Below, piece after piece: positions 7,535-16,229 of a stretch of DNA of 64,000 nt. The stretch spans positions 101,979 through 165,978 of the forward strand of contig JBAXTE010000003.1 in assembly GCA_037130365.1 (NCBI GenBank). The letters are read 5' to 3'. Positions within the stretch are counted from its first letter, which is position 1; the number at the start of each line of letters is the position of its first letter. The position numbers were made by a program, and so were the translations under genes. Under the pieces are notes generated by a model. That model ran no database searches. It saw only the letters and a program-made list of their open reading frames with translations, and was not told the origin of the DNA. The DNA comes from JBAXTE01 sp037130365 (GTDB lineage: Bacteria > Bacteroidota > Bacteroidia > Bacteroidales > WCHB1-69).

Positions 7535-10360
7535 ATGACTCCTTTCCTGCAAAATGTGGCCACGGATATTGTGAAAAAGTATGGCGATAGTCTCGATAAA
7601 ATATGCATTGTGGTTCCTTCGCAACGTGCACATACGTTTCTGCTTTCCTATTTTAGCAAAGTAATAAAAACAGCCTTTATTGCTCCAAAAATTGTGACCA
7701 TTGATGAGTTTATGTCCACTATTTCTGGACTCCAGCCTATTGACAACACTCAATTGTTGCTCGAAATGTTTATGCTAAACAAAACAATGAATCCTTCTAG
7801 CGACAATGATATGATTAAGTTTTCGGGATGGGCGCAACAGTTTTTGGGAGACATAAACGACATCGACCTGCATTTGGTGGATGCGCAATCGCTCTTTACT
7901 TCAGTGGCTGATATTAAAGAGTTGAGTTTGTTCGGAATTCCTGAACTGGAGCGCTCACCACGTCAATTAGCTTGGGTGGAGTTCTTTAAAAAACTTCATT
8001 CTTTTTATGCACAATTCAATATTTCCCTGCTTAATCGGCATTCGGGCTATCAAGGAATGATTTATCGTTATGTAGCCGAACATATTCACGAGCTAATTGA
8101 AAATATTGGCTATCAAAAAATGATTTTTTGCGGATTTAATGCGCTTACAGTGGCGGAACAAAAGACGATTAAAACGCTTATCGAAAAAGGATTGGCAGAT
8201 ACCTATTGGGATGCCGATTCTTATTATTTTGATGATCCGATGCGCGATGCAGGACAATTCCTTCGCCAGAATTTCAACCTTCTGAAAATTGATGCGCCCA
8301 AATTTATGTCCACCGATTATGCCGATATTCCCAAAAACATCCATTTGGTGGCGGCACAAAACAATGTGGCACAAGCAAAATATGTTGGACAACTACTAGC
8401 AGAAGCAGAAGCTCACAACCTCGATCTCGATAAAACGGTGATTGTTCCTGCCGACGAAAACCTGCTGATTCCATTGCTACATGCCATTCCGGTGAACAAT
8501 GTAAATATCACCATGGGCTTGCCAATCAGTCAAACCAACTTGTTCTCCTTTTTTATGCTTCTGTTTGATATGCAGCAAAATGTGCAACGTACGGCAGAAA
8601 TCAGGCCTAGAGACAAGGATAAAATATATGTAAAAGATATTCTGGCTATCATCAACCATCCGTATTCCACCTCCGTATTTGAATATAATGAAATTACCTC
8701 GGAACAAATCAAACAGCAACTTCTGCGTTCTAAAAAATCATTTTATACCGTTAAGGAACTTCAAAAACTAATTGGCAAACCAAAGTTAGAGGGTTTTATT
8801 CTACTCACTTTTTCTGTTTGGGAAAATGCGCTGGTTGCGATTAATTCAATCACGGAATTGCTTTCTCTGTTCGTCAAAGTATTGATTACGAATACAAAAT
8901 CGACTGAGGCGAATAAGAACCCAGAGAAACTAATTTTCTCTAACACAGCCAATGCCTTGCAACAAGTATTGGAACGACTCAATCAAACGGCTCAATTGTA
9001 TCAAGAGGTGATTGATATTGTGAACTTACGATTTTTGTTCGATACCGAAGCACACAAAGAAACGCTTTCGTTTAAAGGCAATGCCCAACAAGGGTTACAG
9101 TTGATGGGAGTTTTGGAAACTCGTACGTTAGATTTCGAAAACATCATTTTCCTGTCCATCAACGAAGGGGTTTTGCCTTCGGGAAAAGCAGTAACTTCGC
9201 TCATTCCTCATGATGTAAAACGATATTTCAAGTTGCCATCATATCAATATAAAGATGCCGTGTTCTCATATCACTTCTTTCGATTGATTCAACGGGCTTC
9301 GGAAGTTTATTTACTATATAATTCAGGTTCTTCGGATGGAAAAGCTGAACGAAGCCGGTTTATAGAGCAATTAGTTTTGGAGCTGCCCAAATATAATGTG
9401 CAGACCAAAATTCATCGACAACTGATTAGTTTTGATTCCTCAATTACACGATTGCCTGAAATTTCGTTTGAAAAATCACCCGAAATTATGACAGCAATCT
9501 CTGCAATTCCACGCTTTTCGCCCAGTTCGTTGAGTAAATACATCAATTGTACCTTGCAGTTTTACTTTTCGTATGTTCAGAAAATTAAAGAGCCCGATGA
9601 TATTCTCGAGCATGCAGATGATGCCACCTTGGGAAATGTGATTCACGGGGTTTTAGAAGAAGTCCTCACTCCTTTTCTCAACGCGGTGATAGATTTTAAG
9701 AAACTTCCAAAGATTAATATTGAAGATTTAGTAACTCGCCATTTTGCCAATCCTAAAAACAAAATAATTCTCAGCAAAGAAGATTTGGAACATGGCAAAA
9801 ACAGATTGGTCTACGAAATTGCAATTCGATATGTGCAACACGTTTTGGACGCTGAGAGAGAAAATTCTGGAAGCTATACCCTCCGATATTTAGAGCAGGA
9901 ACTGACGCATGTACTCCAGCTAGGAAAAAATGAAGTCAAATTATATGGAAAAGCCGATAGAATTGATGAATTATCTGACGGAGAAGTACGTATTATCGAC
10001 TATAAAACAGGAAGCGTTGATGTCACAAAATTAAAAATTAAAGATATTCAAACCTTGTTCACCGACCCGCAAAAGGGTAAAGCATTTCAACTCATGATGT
10101 ATGCATTGTTATATCAATATTCTATTTCTAAAGAACATCAAGTTAGCAGTGGAATTGTAAGTACCCGCGATAAAAGCGCACCATTTAATCCGCTGATAGT
10201 GGGTGATTCGGATATTATTTCCTCCGAAATACTTCAAGAGTTCGAAGAATTGTTAACTGATATGTTACAACAATTATTTGATTCCAAAACTCCATTTAAA
10301 CAAACCGAAGATGTAAAACGCTGTTTATATTGCGTTTATAAAAGTATTTGTAATAGATAA
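7535..10360 (+). CDS. AddB-like PD-(D/E)XK nuclease / inactive helicase (941 aa)
   Basis: The protein has the shape of the AddB subunit of AddAB double-strand-break repair nucleases. Its N-terminal helicase-like half (CIVVPSQRAHTFLL) lacks a GKT Walker A loop. A UvrD-like segment follows (RTLDFENIIFLSINEGVLPSG). The C-terminal nuclease has GNVIHG, then YGKADRIDE and VRIIDYKTG, carrying the acidic and Lys residues of the active site. Four cysteines in the AddB Fe-S arrangement are present: one in KYINCTLQFYF and CX2CX5C in CLYCVYKSIC at the extreme C-terminus. The ATG at 7535 is preferred to a TTG six bases earlier. No addA-like helicase gene is in the window, so the partner must lie elsewhere if there is one. 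Confidence 0.85.
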   Translation: MTPFLQNVATDIVKKYGDSLDKICIVVPSQRAHTFLLSYFSKVIKTAFIAPKIVTIDEFMSTISGLQPIDNTQLLLEMFMLNKTMNPSSDNDMIKFSGWAQQFLGDINDIDLHLVDAQSLFTSVADIKELSLFGIPELERSPRQLAWVEFFKKLHSFYAQFNISLLNRHSGYQGMIYRYVAEHIHELIENIGYQKMIFCGFNALTVAEQKTIKTLIEKGLADTYWDADSYYFDDPMRDAGQFLRQNFNLLKIDAPKFMSTDYADIPKNIHLVAAQNNVAQAKYVGQLLAEAEAHNLDLDKTVIVPADENLLIPLLHAIPVNNVNITMGLPISQTNLFSFFMLLFDMQQNVQRTAEIRPRDKDKIYVKDILAIINHPYSTSVFEYNEITSEQIKQQLLRSKKSFYTVKELQKLIGKPKLEGFILLTFSVWENALVAINSITELLSLFVKVLITNTKSTEANKNPEKLIFSNTANALQQVLERLNQTAQLYQEVIDIVNLRFLFDTEAHKETLSFKGNAQQGLQLMGVLETRTLDFENIIFLSINEGVLPSGKAVTSLIPHDVKRYFKLPSYQYKDAVFSYHFFRLIQRASEVYLLYNSGSSDGKAERSRFIEQLVLELPKYNVQTKIHRQLISFDSSITRLPEISFEKSPEIMTAISAIPRFSPSSLSKYINCTLQFYFSYVQKIKEPDDILEHADDATLGNVIHGVLEEVLTPFLNAVIDFKKLPKINIEDLVTRHFANPKNKIILSKEDLEHGKNRLVYEIAIRYVQHVLDAERENSGSYTLRYLEQELTHVLQLGKNEVKLYGKADRIDELSDGEVRIIDYKTGSVDVTKLKIKDIQTLFTDPQKGKAFQLMMYALLYQYSISKEHQVSSGIVSTRDKSAPFNPLIVGDSDIISSEILQEFEELLTDMLQQLFDSKTPFKQTEDVKRCLYCVYKSICNR

Positions 10361-10427
10361 TTGGTGATGATAGGTTTTAAATTACTGCACCAGTAAAAAT
10401 CCATTGGCATTTTCTTGCAAATACTAG

Positions 10428-10435
10428 TATCTTTG
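10428..10435 (+). promoter_or_regulatory. -7 promoter box before yicC
   Basis: TATCTTTG matches TAnnTTTG, and a TTGG at 10404-10407 stands 20 bases upstream as a degenerate -33 box. The distance to the ATG at 10449 is 13 bases, so the leader would be very short. Confidence 0.6.
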
Positions 10436-10448
10436 CACAAAAAAAATT

Positions 10449-11321
10449 ATGGTAATGTCAATGACTGGGTTTGGTAAAGCCCAATTTTCTTTCGAATCAC
10501 ATCAAACCACAATTGAAATAAAATCCTTAAACAGCAAGCAGCTGGAAGTAAATCTGAAATTACCCGCTTCTTATCGTGATAAAGAACAGGATATTCGAAC
10601 ATTGATTGCCAGAGAAATTGGTCGTGGCAAAGTTGATTGTTACATTAATATTGAAAACAATAGTTCTTCTAATATTGCCATCAATCAATCGATGTTAACT
10701 GCTTATTATCATGAATTAAAAGCAATGTCCGACGAGTTACAGCCAAATATTCCTGTTGATATTTTCTCAATTGCGGCCAAAATGCCTGATGTTATTTCTA
10801 CGGTAAAAGAAGAAATTTCAGAAGAGGAAGGAACATTGTTACTTTCAGGAATTACCAATGCTATTTCTCAACTAGTCGACTTTAGAAAGCACGAAGGTGC
10901 AGTCTTAAAAAGCGATATTATGGGCCATATTTCAAATATTGCCGAATTGTTACAAAAAGTGGAACCTTTTGAATTTATGAGAGTTAACCAAATTCGCGAA
11001 CGAATTGAGAAAAGTATAAACGATATTAATCCTTCCATACAAATTGATCAAAATAGGCTTGAACAAGAGATGATTTTTTATATTGAAAAATTTGATATCA
11101 GCGAAGAAAAAGTTCGATTAAAAAAACATTTGGAATACTTTCAAACAGCTATTAATGATGAAGTTTCTAATGGTAAAAAACTTGGATTTGTGGCTCAAGA
11201 AATTGGACGTGAAGTAAATACGATTGGGTCAAAAGCCAATTGTTTTGAAATTCAACAAATTGTAGTTCAAATGAAAGATGAATTAGAAAAAATTAAAGAA
11301 CAACTTTTAAATATTTTATAA
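10449..11321 (+). CDS. yicC: YicC family endoribonuclease
   Basis: The N-terminus MVMSMTGFGKA is the YicC signature, and the 290-residue length fits. The C-terminal DUF1732-like part is present: RLEQEMIFYIEKFDISEEKVRLKKH, then GKKLGFVAQEIGREVNTIGSKAN, which carries the conserved acidic and basic residues of this RNase family. YicC proteins are stress-associated endoribonucleases acting in the cytoplasm. In many bacteria gmk follows; here manA starts 3 bases after the stop, so the operon partner differs. A TAnnTTTG box sits just upstream. Confidence 0.93.
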   Translation: MVMSMTGFGKAQFSFESHQTTIEIKSLNSKQLEVNLKLPASYRDKEQDIRTLIAREIGRGKVDCYINIENNSSSNIAINQSMLTAYYHELKAMSDELQPNIPVDIFSIAAKMPDVISTVKEEISEEEGTLLLSGITNAISQLVDFRKHEGAVLKSDIMGHISNIAELLQKVEPFEFMRVNQIRERIEKSINDINPSIQIDQNRLEQEMIFYIEKFDISEEKVRLKKHLEYFQTAINDEVSNGKKLGFVAQEIGREVNTIGSKANCFEIQQIVVQMKDELEKIKEQLLNIL

Positions 11322-11324
11322 TCT

Positions 11325-12311
11325 ATGGATGAATTTGCTTTATATCCATTAAAGTTTCAACCGATACTGAAATCTAAGATTTGGGGTGGTCAAAAACTAT
11401 CTTCGTGCTTGAATAAAGATATTTCGGCACTCGAAAATTGCGGTGAAACATGGGAAATTTCTGGCGTTGAAACAGAGCAATCTGTGGTAAGCAATGGATT
11501 TCTTCAAGAAAATGAGTTGAATGAACTAGTAGAAACCTACATGGGTGATTTGGTTGGAGATCATGTGTTTGAGCAATTTGGGAACCAATTTCCCTTACTT
11601 TTTAAATATATTGATGCAAACGATTACTTGTCTGTTCAGGTTCATCCCGATGATGCTTTGGCTTTGGCTCGTCACAATAACTTTGGCAAAACCGAAATGT
11701 GGTATGTTGTTGATACTGCTCCAGATGCAGTTTTAATTAGTGGTTTTAATCAACCAACATCAAAAGAGAGTTATCTTGAAGCACTCGAAAAAGGAACAAT
11801 AAAAGACCTACTACGTTTTGAAAAAGCAGAAAAAGGAGATGTTTTCTACATTCCCGCAGGTAGAATTCATGCGATAGGACCTGGAATTGTGTTAGCCGAA
11901 ATTCAACAAACCAGCGATATCACCTATCGGATTTATGATTGGCAAAGAAAAGATGAACAGGGAAATTATCGCGAGTTGCATACTGATCTTGCTTTAGATG
12001 CAATAAATTTTTCATTATCAGATTCCTCAAAAAAACATGTAGAATCCACCATTAATAGCACTAAAGAGCTGGTTAGAAGTAAATACTTTGTGACCAATCA
12101 ACTAATTTTCGACAAAACGGTTGAAAAAGTATATGCTACTATTGATTCTTTTGTAGTTTATATGTGTCTAGAAGGCTCTTATACGATAGCTTACGAAGAT
12201 TCTACAATGATAGTTAATAAAGGAGAAACCGTCCTTATTCCTGCAATTATAACCGAAATAACATTAATCCCACACGCTCAAACTACATTGCTAGAAGTGT
12301 ATATTCCCTAA
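11325..12311 (+). CDS. manA: Mannose-6-phosphate isomerase, class I (cupin type)
   Basis: This enzyme interconverts fructose-6-phosphate and mannose-6-phosphate, feeding GDP-mannose/fucose and surface glycan synthesis. The zinc ligands are visible: Q105 and H107 in QVHPDD, E124 in GKTEMW, and H182 in IPAGRIHAIG. LAEIQQTSDITYRIYDW is the conserved segment after the active site. The 328-residue length is that of the short bacterial class I form. It lies 3 bases after yicC and 9 bases before queA, so the three are likely co-transcribed without an obvious shared pathway. Confidence 0.95.
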   Translation: MDEFALYPLKFQPILKSKIWGGQKLSSCLNKDISALENCGETWEISGVETEQSVVSNGFLQENELNELVETYMGDLVGDHVFEQFGNQFPLLFKYIDANDYLSVQVHPDDALALARHNNFGKTEMWYVVDTAPDAVLISGFNQPTSKESYLEALEKGTIKDLLRFEKAEKGDVFYIPAGRIHAIGPGIVLAEIQQTSDITYRIYDWQRKDEQGNYRELHTDLALDAINFSLSDSSKKHVESTINSTKELVRSKYFVTNQLIFDKTVEKVYATIDSFVVYMCLEGSYTIAYEDSTMIVNKGETVLIPAIITEITLIPHAQTTLLEVYIP

Positions 12312-12320
12312 TTTTATTGC

Positions 12321-13559
12321 ATGTTAAAAGAATACCAATCGATTAAAATAGAAGAGTTTAACTACGAATTACCTGAAGATAATATTGCAAAATATCCACT
12401 TCCTAAACGAGATGAATCAAAACTGTTAGTGTATGAGAATAATGAAATTACAGATTCCCATTTTTCTGAAATCCACGATTTTTTGCCCAAAAACTCGATG
12501 CTTTTAGTTAATAACACACGAGTTATTCCAGCACGTTTGATCTTTTTTAAAGATACTGGAGCTCAGATTGAAGTCTTTTGTCTGGAACCATTAGATTTTA
12601 ATGGTGACTACACTCGAGCCTTGGCTAAGAAATACAAGTGTAGATGGAAGTGTATTGCTGGAAATTTAAAGAAATGGAAAGGTACTATTACCCTTTCTTT
12701 TTTATACAACAATAATCCCGTCACACTTTATGCCGATATTGAATCCCGAATTGATGAGACCGTAAATGTTTTTTTTAGTTGGGACATGCCCGATTTAGAC
12801 TTTGCAACAGTTGTAGAATTAGCTGGTTTAGTGCCACTACCACCATATATTAAACGCAAAACCGAGGAGACTGATAAATTACGATATCAAACGGTGTATG
12901 CTCAACATCGCGGATCTGTGGCTGCACCTACAGCAGGATTGCATTTTACACCTGAAGTTTTTAATCAGTTGAAATCTAAAAATATTTCTGTTGAAGAGAT
13001 TACGTTACATGTTGGTGCTGGGACTTTTAAGCCTGTTTCTGTGGATGAAATCGGACAACATATTATGCATGCAGAGCATTTAATTGTAGAAAAATTGTTG
13101 TTAGAAAAGCTGCTTAATCACACTCCAAACCCACTAATAGCAGTTGGAACAACGACGGTTCGAACAATTGAAAGTTTAGTTCAAATTGCTCGAAAAATTA
13201 AAAATGGCGAAGAAACTGATGTGTTTGTGGTAAATCAATGGGATGCTTATAGTGGTGACAACCAAGATATAACCATGCACGAATCGTTAGAAATTCTGTT
13301 GAAATTCATGGATTGTAAAAAAATTAATCATATAGAAGCACAAACATCCATGATGATCGTTCCGGGTTATTTGTTGCGATTTTTTGATGCCATAATTACT
13401 AATTTTCATCAACCCAAAAGCACATTGCTTTTATTAGTAACTTCATTTATTGGGATGGATTGGAAACAAATTTATCATCACTCCATTCAAAACAATTATC
13501 GTTTTTTGAGTTATGGAGACTCTTCGCTACTCTTTACAAAAAACAAACAAAATCAATAA
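12321..13559 (+). CDS. queA: tRNA preQ1(34) S-adenosylmethionine ribosyltransferase-isomerase
   Basis: QueA transfers and isomerises the ribosyl group of SAM onto preQ1 in tRNA to give epoxyqueuosine. Recognisable segments are NNTRVIPARL, GAQIEVFCLEP, PLPPYIKR, QTVYAQHRGSVAAPTAGLHF, LHVGAGTFKPV and the C-terminal TNFHQPKSTLLLLVTSF. At 412 residues it is about 55 longer than the E. coli enzyme; the extra length is mainly in the interior, as is common in Bacteroidota. It is the last gene of the yicC-manA-queA run. No other queuosine gene is in the window. Confidence 0.96.
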   Translation: MLKEYQSIKIEEFNYELPEDNIAKYPLPKRDESKLLVYENNEITDSHFSEIHDFLPKNSMLLVNNTRVIPARLIFFKDTGAQIEVFCLEPLDFNGDYTRALAKKYKCRWKCIAGNLKKWKGTITLSFLYNNNPVTLYADIESRIDETVNVFFSWDMPDLDFATVVELAGLVPLPPYIKRKTEETDKLRYQTVYAQHRGSVAAPTAGLHFTPEVFNQLKSKNISVEEITLHVGAGTFKPVSVDEIGQHIMHAEHLIVEKLLLEKLLNHTPNPLIAVGTTTVRTIESLVQIARKIKNGEETDVFVVNQWDAYSGDNQDITMHESLEILLKFMDCKKINHIEAQTSMMIVPGYLLRFFDAIITNFHQPKSTLLLLVTSFIGMDWKQIYHHSIQNNYRFLSYGDSSLLFTKNKQNQ

Positions 13560-14210
13560 GTTTTTTTGTTGAAGATAAAGTAACTTAGGTGCCAATGTAA
13601 AAAGAAGTTCTGTTTCTTTCAAACGAAAGAATGCATATTTTCAAATTTGAGTGGTAAAAGAGTAAAAAAATTCCTTTTACCTGTCCTTATGCTCCCGCCT
13701 TGCGGGATAATCTCAATAATTATCGAGACCCGGGCATCACGCTAAAAGCGTGGCAAAAAATGCCGCCGCTGTCACAAAAGAGCTAAAAAATAAACAGTTC
13801 TTCTAAAATCGATGAACTCCTCCTTTTAGTCAAAATGATATTTTGAAAGTAAAAATACTTTTAACCAGCATTTTGCCTAACGTCGTCAAACACCATCGAT
13901 TTCTTTACGCAGAACTGTTTATTTTTTATACGGGAATATTTATTTTATTTAAAGGTCGTATAGAGCTCGTCCCGCTTTGGCGGGTCTCGGTTCTTAACGC
14001 CCTTTTGTTCAAGGCGGTTTATGTTCAGATTGGGAGCTTAATTCTGTGAATATGAGGTTATTATTTTGTAGGTTTGTGTCTTAACTCAACTTGAGTGTTA
14101 AGACCGACCTTATAAAAAACAAGATGTTTTTTTAGCTTTTTAGGGGAAGTTTTGTCCTTATAATTATCGGAGTCTTATGTGTTTTTGCAAAAGCTAAGGT
14201 TCCTGCAAAG
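13560..14210. other. Hairpin-rich intergenic region
   Basis: No convincing gene is present. It holds one copy of a dispersed repeat (13599-13692) and several short inverted repeats: cccgc/gcggg around 13694-13706 and again at 13971-13984, an imperfect cgccctt/aaggcg at 13998-14016, and gtcttaac/gttaagac at 14078-14104. Local GC is higher than in the flanking genes. A 68-codon open frame at 13843-14049 runs through the hairpins and is not believable as a protein. Confidence 0.6.
13599..13692 (+). repeat. Dispersed repeat, copy A
   Basis: This stretch aligns along about 95 bases with 63855-63949 in the same orientation. Shared anchors are aaaaagaagttc, gcatatttt, ttccttttac and tgtcc. Both copies sit just downstream of a gene end, and what follows differs between them (a cccgc hairpin here, a ccggacgggcactgac segment there). 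Confidence 0.7.
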
Positions 14211-16055
14211 CTATCTGTTGTTAAACTCTAAAACAAATCTATTTAACACGCAAATCAACCAAATGCGGTTGTAGAGATGGTGCTCGCCCGAAAGGAAACG
14301 GGCATATAATTCTTCTACCTTTTTAGTGTCAATAAAGTCATTTTTTAGGAAGATGTAGCTTTCAATGTATTCTTTAAGTTCCTGTTGCATCCATTTACCC
14401 AAAGGGATACTGAATCCCCATTTTGGTCGATCGAAGAGAGTTTTTGGAACAAAATCGTAAAGCACTTCTTTAAGTAAATATTTAGAAGTATTATTTTTGA
14501 TTTTAAGCGATTGATCTAGAGATAATGCAAATTCAACAATTCGATAATCGAGCAGAGGAACTCTGGTTTCTAATGAATTTTGCATCGTTGCCCGATCTAC
14601 TTTTACCAATAAATCATCGGGGAGATAATAGTGCATATCAAAAAGCGATTGCTTTTCGGCAGCGGTTAGCTTCCGGTTTACTTTTTCTGAATATTCTGGA
14701 AAATCCAAAGACTGATCCCTTGTATTCAAAATTGAAGAAATCTCCTCCATTGAAAACATATATTGTTCCTGCGAAAAAATATGTGATGGCAGAAAAACAG
14801 AAGATGGATAATTGAGCAATTGAGCAACCCTTTTGTATTTACTTGAGCCTATTTTTAGAGCTTTTGAAGTCAAATTATGACCAACTTTTAATAATGGATT
14901 ATCAAGTCGAGTGGCCCAATTATAGGCACCATAACCCATAAATAACTCATCTCCACCGTCGCCACTCAGCGTCATCGTTACCTCTTTTTTGGCCATTTGC
15001 GACACCATAAATGTGGGTATAGCAGACGAATCAGCATACGGTTCATCGTACATATTGGCCATTTGAGGAATCAAAGCCAGCGCATCTTTATAGGAGACCG
15101 TAAATTCGTGGTGATCTGTTTTTAAATATTCTGCCACTTTTTTAGCAAATGGCGCTTCATTAAATTTGGCATCTTCAAAACCTATCGAAAAAGTCTTAAT
15201 TGGGTTTGTAGAAACGTGTTGTGCCACAGCTGTAACTATACTAGAATCAGTTCCTCCGCTCAAAAAAGTCCCAAAAGGAACATCGCTAATCAAACGATAT
15301 TTTACGGAACTGATAACAAGTTCTTTGAGCCGTTTTTTGGCTTCAACCTCATCGGAAATAGTTTCCGTTGGGATTTTATCATTTAATGCCCACCACTGTT
15401 GGATTTTGAATTCTTTTCCATCAAAAACACCAAAACTGGCTTTCGGAAACTTTTTTACCTCATTATAGATACTTCTTGGTGCAGGAATATAGCCTAGATG
15501 AAGAAAATCAACCATTGATTGAGTATCTAATGTCATTTTTGCATAAATCTCTGGCAGCGATACAATTGCTTTTAATTCTGAAGCAAAAATTAAAGTTTCG
15601 TTGTGGTGATAATAGTATATTGGTTTTATTCCCATTCTATCTCTAAAAAGATATATTTTTCTAGTTTCTTTATCGTAAATGGCGATAGCAAACATCCCGT
15701 TAAGGTGGTTTACAAAAGAAGTACCCCAATATTCAAATGCTTCCAGAATGACTTCGGTGTCGGAATGTGTTTTAAAAGCGAGTGAAGGGTTTTGCTTAAT
15801 CAAATCTGCAGCAACTTCTTGGTAATTATAAATTTCACCATTAAAAACCATCGTGTAGCGTTCCGAATGAGATGTCATTGGCTGATTTGCTGCATCAGAT
15901 AAATCGATAATACTCAACCGTCGATGGCCCAAACCGCAACTGTCAATTAACTGATAACCACTAGCATCTGGTCCACGGTGATGCATTCGATCTGTAATTA
16001 TTTTTAGAGAATCAAGAGTGAGTGTTTTGGAATAAAATCCTGCTATACCGCACAT
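14211..16055 (-). CDS. asnB: Asparagine synthase (glutamine-hydrolysing), AsnB type
   Basis: The enzyme converts aspartate, glutamine and ATP to asparagine. It begins MCGIAGF with the catalytic Cys2 of the class II glutamine amidotransferase domain, HRGPD and FNGEIYNY follow, and the synthetase domain has the PP-loop SGGTDSS at residues 266-272 and SGDGGDELFMGYG. The 614-residue length fits AsnB. Members are sometimes used in surface-polysaccharide amidation rather than asparagine supply; nothing nearby decides this. It is divergent from porZ, 174 bases away. Confidence 0.95.
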   Translation of the reverse strand: MCGIAGFYSKTLTLDSLKIITDRMHHRGPDASGYQLIDSCGLGHRRLSIIDLSDAANQPMTSHSERYTMVFNGEIYNYQEVAADLIKQNPSLAFKTHSDTEVILEAFEYWGTSFVNHLNGMFAIAIYDKETRKIYLFRDRMGIKPIYYYHHNETLIFASELKAIVSLPEIYAKMTLDTQSMVDFLHLGYIPAPRSIYNEVKKFPKASFGVFDGKEFKIQQWWALNDKIPTETISDEVEAKKRLKELVISSVKYRLISDVPFGTFLSGGTDSSIVTAVAQHVSTNPIKTFSIGFEDAKFNEAPFAKKVAEYLKTDHHEFTVSYKDALALIPQMANMYDEPYADSSAIPTFMVSQMAKKEVTMTLSGDGGDELFMGYGAYNWATRLDNPLLKVGHNLTSKALKIGSSKYKRVAQLLNYPSSVFLPSHIFSQEQYMFSMEEISSILNTRDQSLDFPEYSEKVNRKLTAAEKQSLFDMHYYLPDDLLVKVDRATMQNSLETRVPLLDYRIVEFALSLDQSLKIKNNTSKYLLKEVLYDFVPKTLFDRPKWGFSIPLGKWMQQELKEYIESYIFLKNDFIDTKKVEELYARFLSGEHHLYNRIWLICVLNRFVLEFNNR

Positions 16056-16203
16056 AAGATGATGATTTATGTCTTTGATTTAAAAATTAGCTTTTCCTAG
16101 TTTTCAGTTATTGTTTACCTCGAAAAGCTGTGCTAAATTACAAATAATCCGTATGTATTACAATAATTTATAAGATAAGAAGTTATTTTAGCTGATGTTT
16201 CAC

Positions 16204-16211
16204 TATTTTTG
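16204..16211 (+). promoter_or_regulatory. -7 promoter box before porZ
   Basis: TATTTTTG matches TAnnTTTG and lies 18 bases before the ATG at 16230. No clear TTTG -33 box is seen. Confidence 0.5.
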
Positions 16212-16229
16212 CATAATTAATCAATTGAT

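Noticed and set aside
7511..7753. Minus-strand open frame over the AddB-like start
   Set aside because: It is antisense to a well-supported gene and has no recognisable protein features.
13843..14049. 68-codon open frame after queA
   Set aside because: It runs straight through GC-rich hairpins, has no homologous look or ribosome site, and the region is repeat-like.
15166..15468. 100-codon plus-strand frame inside asnB
   Set aside because: It is a shadow of the asnB coding sequence on the other strand.
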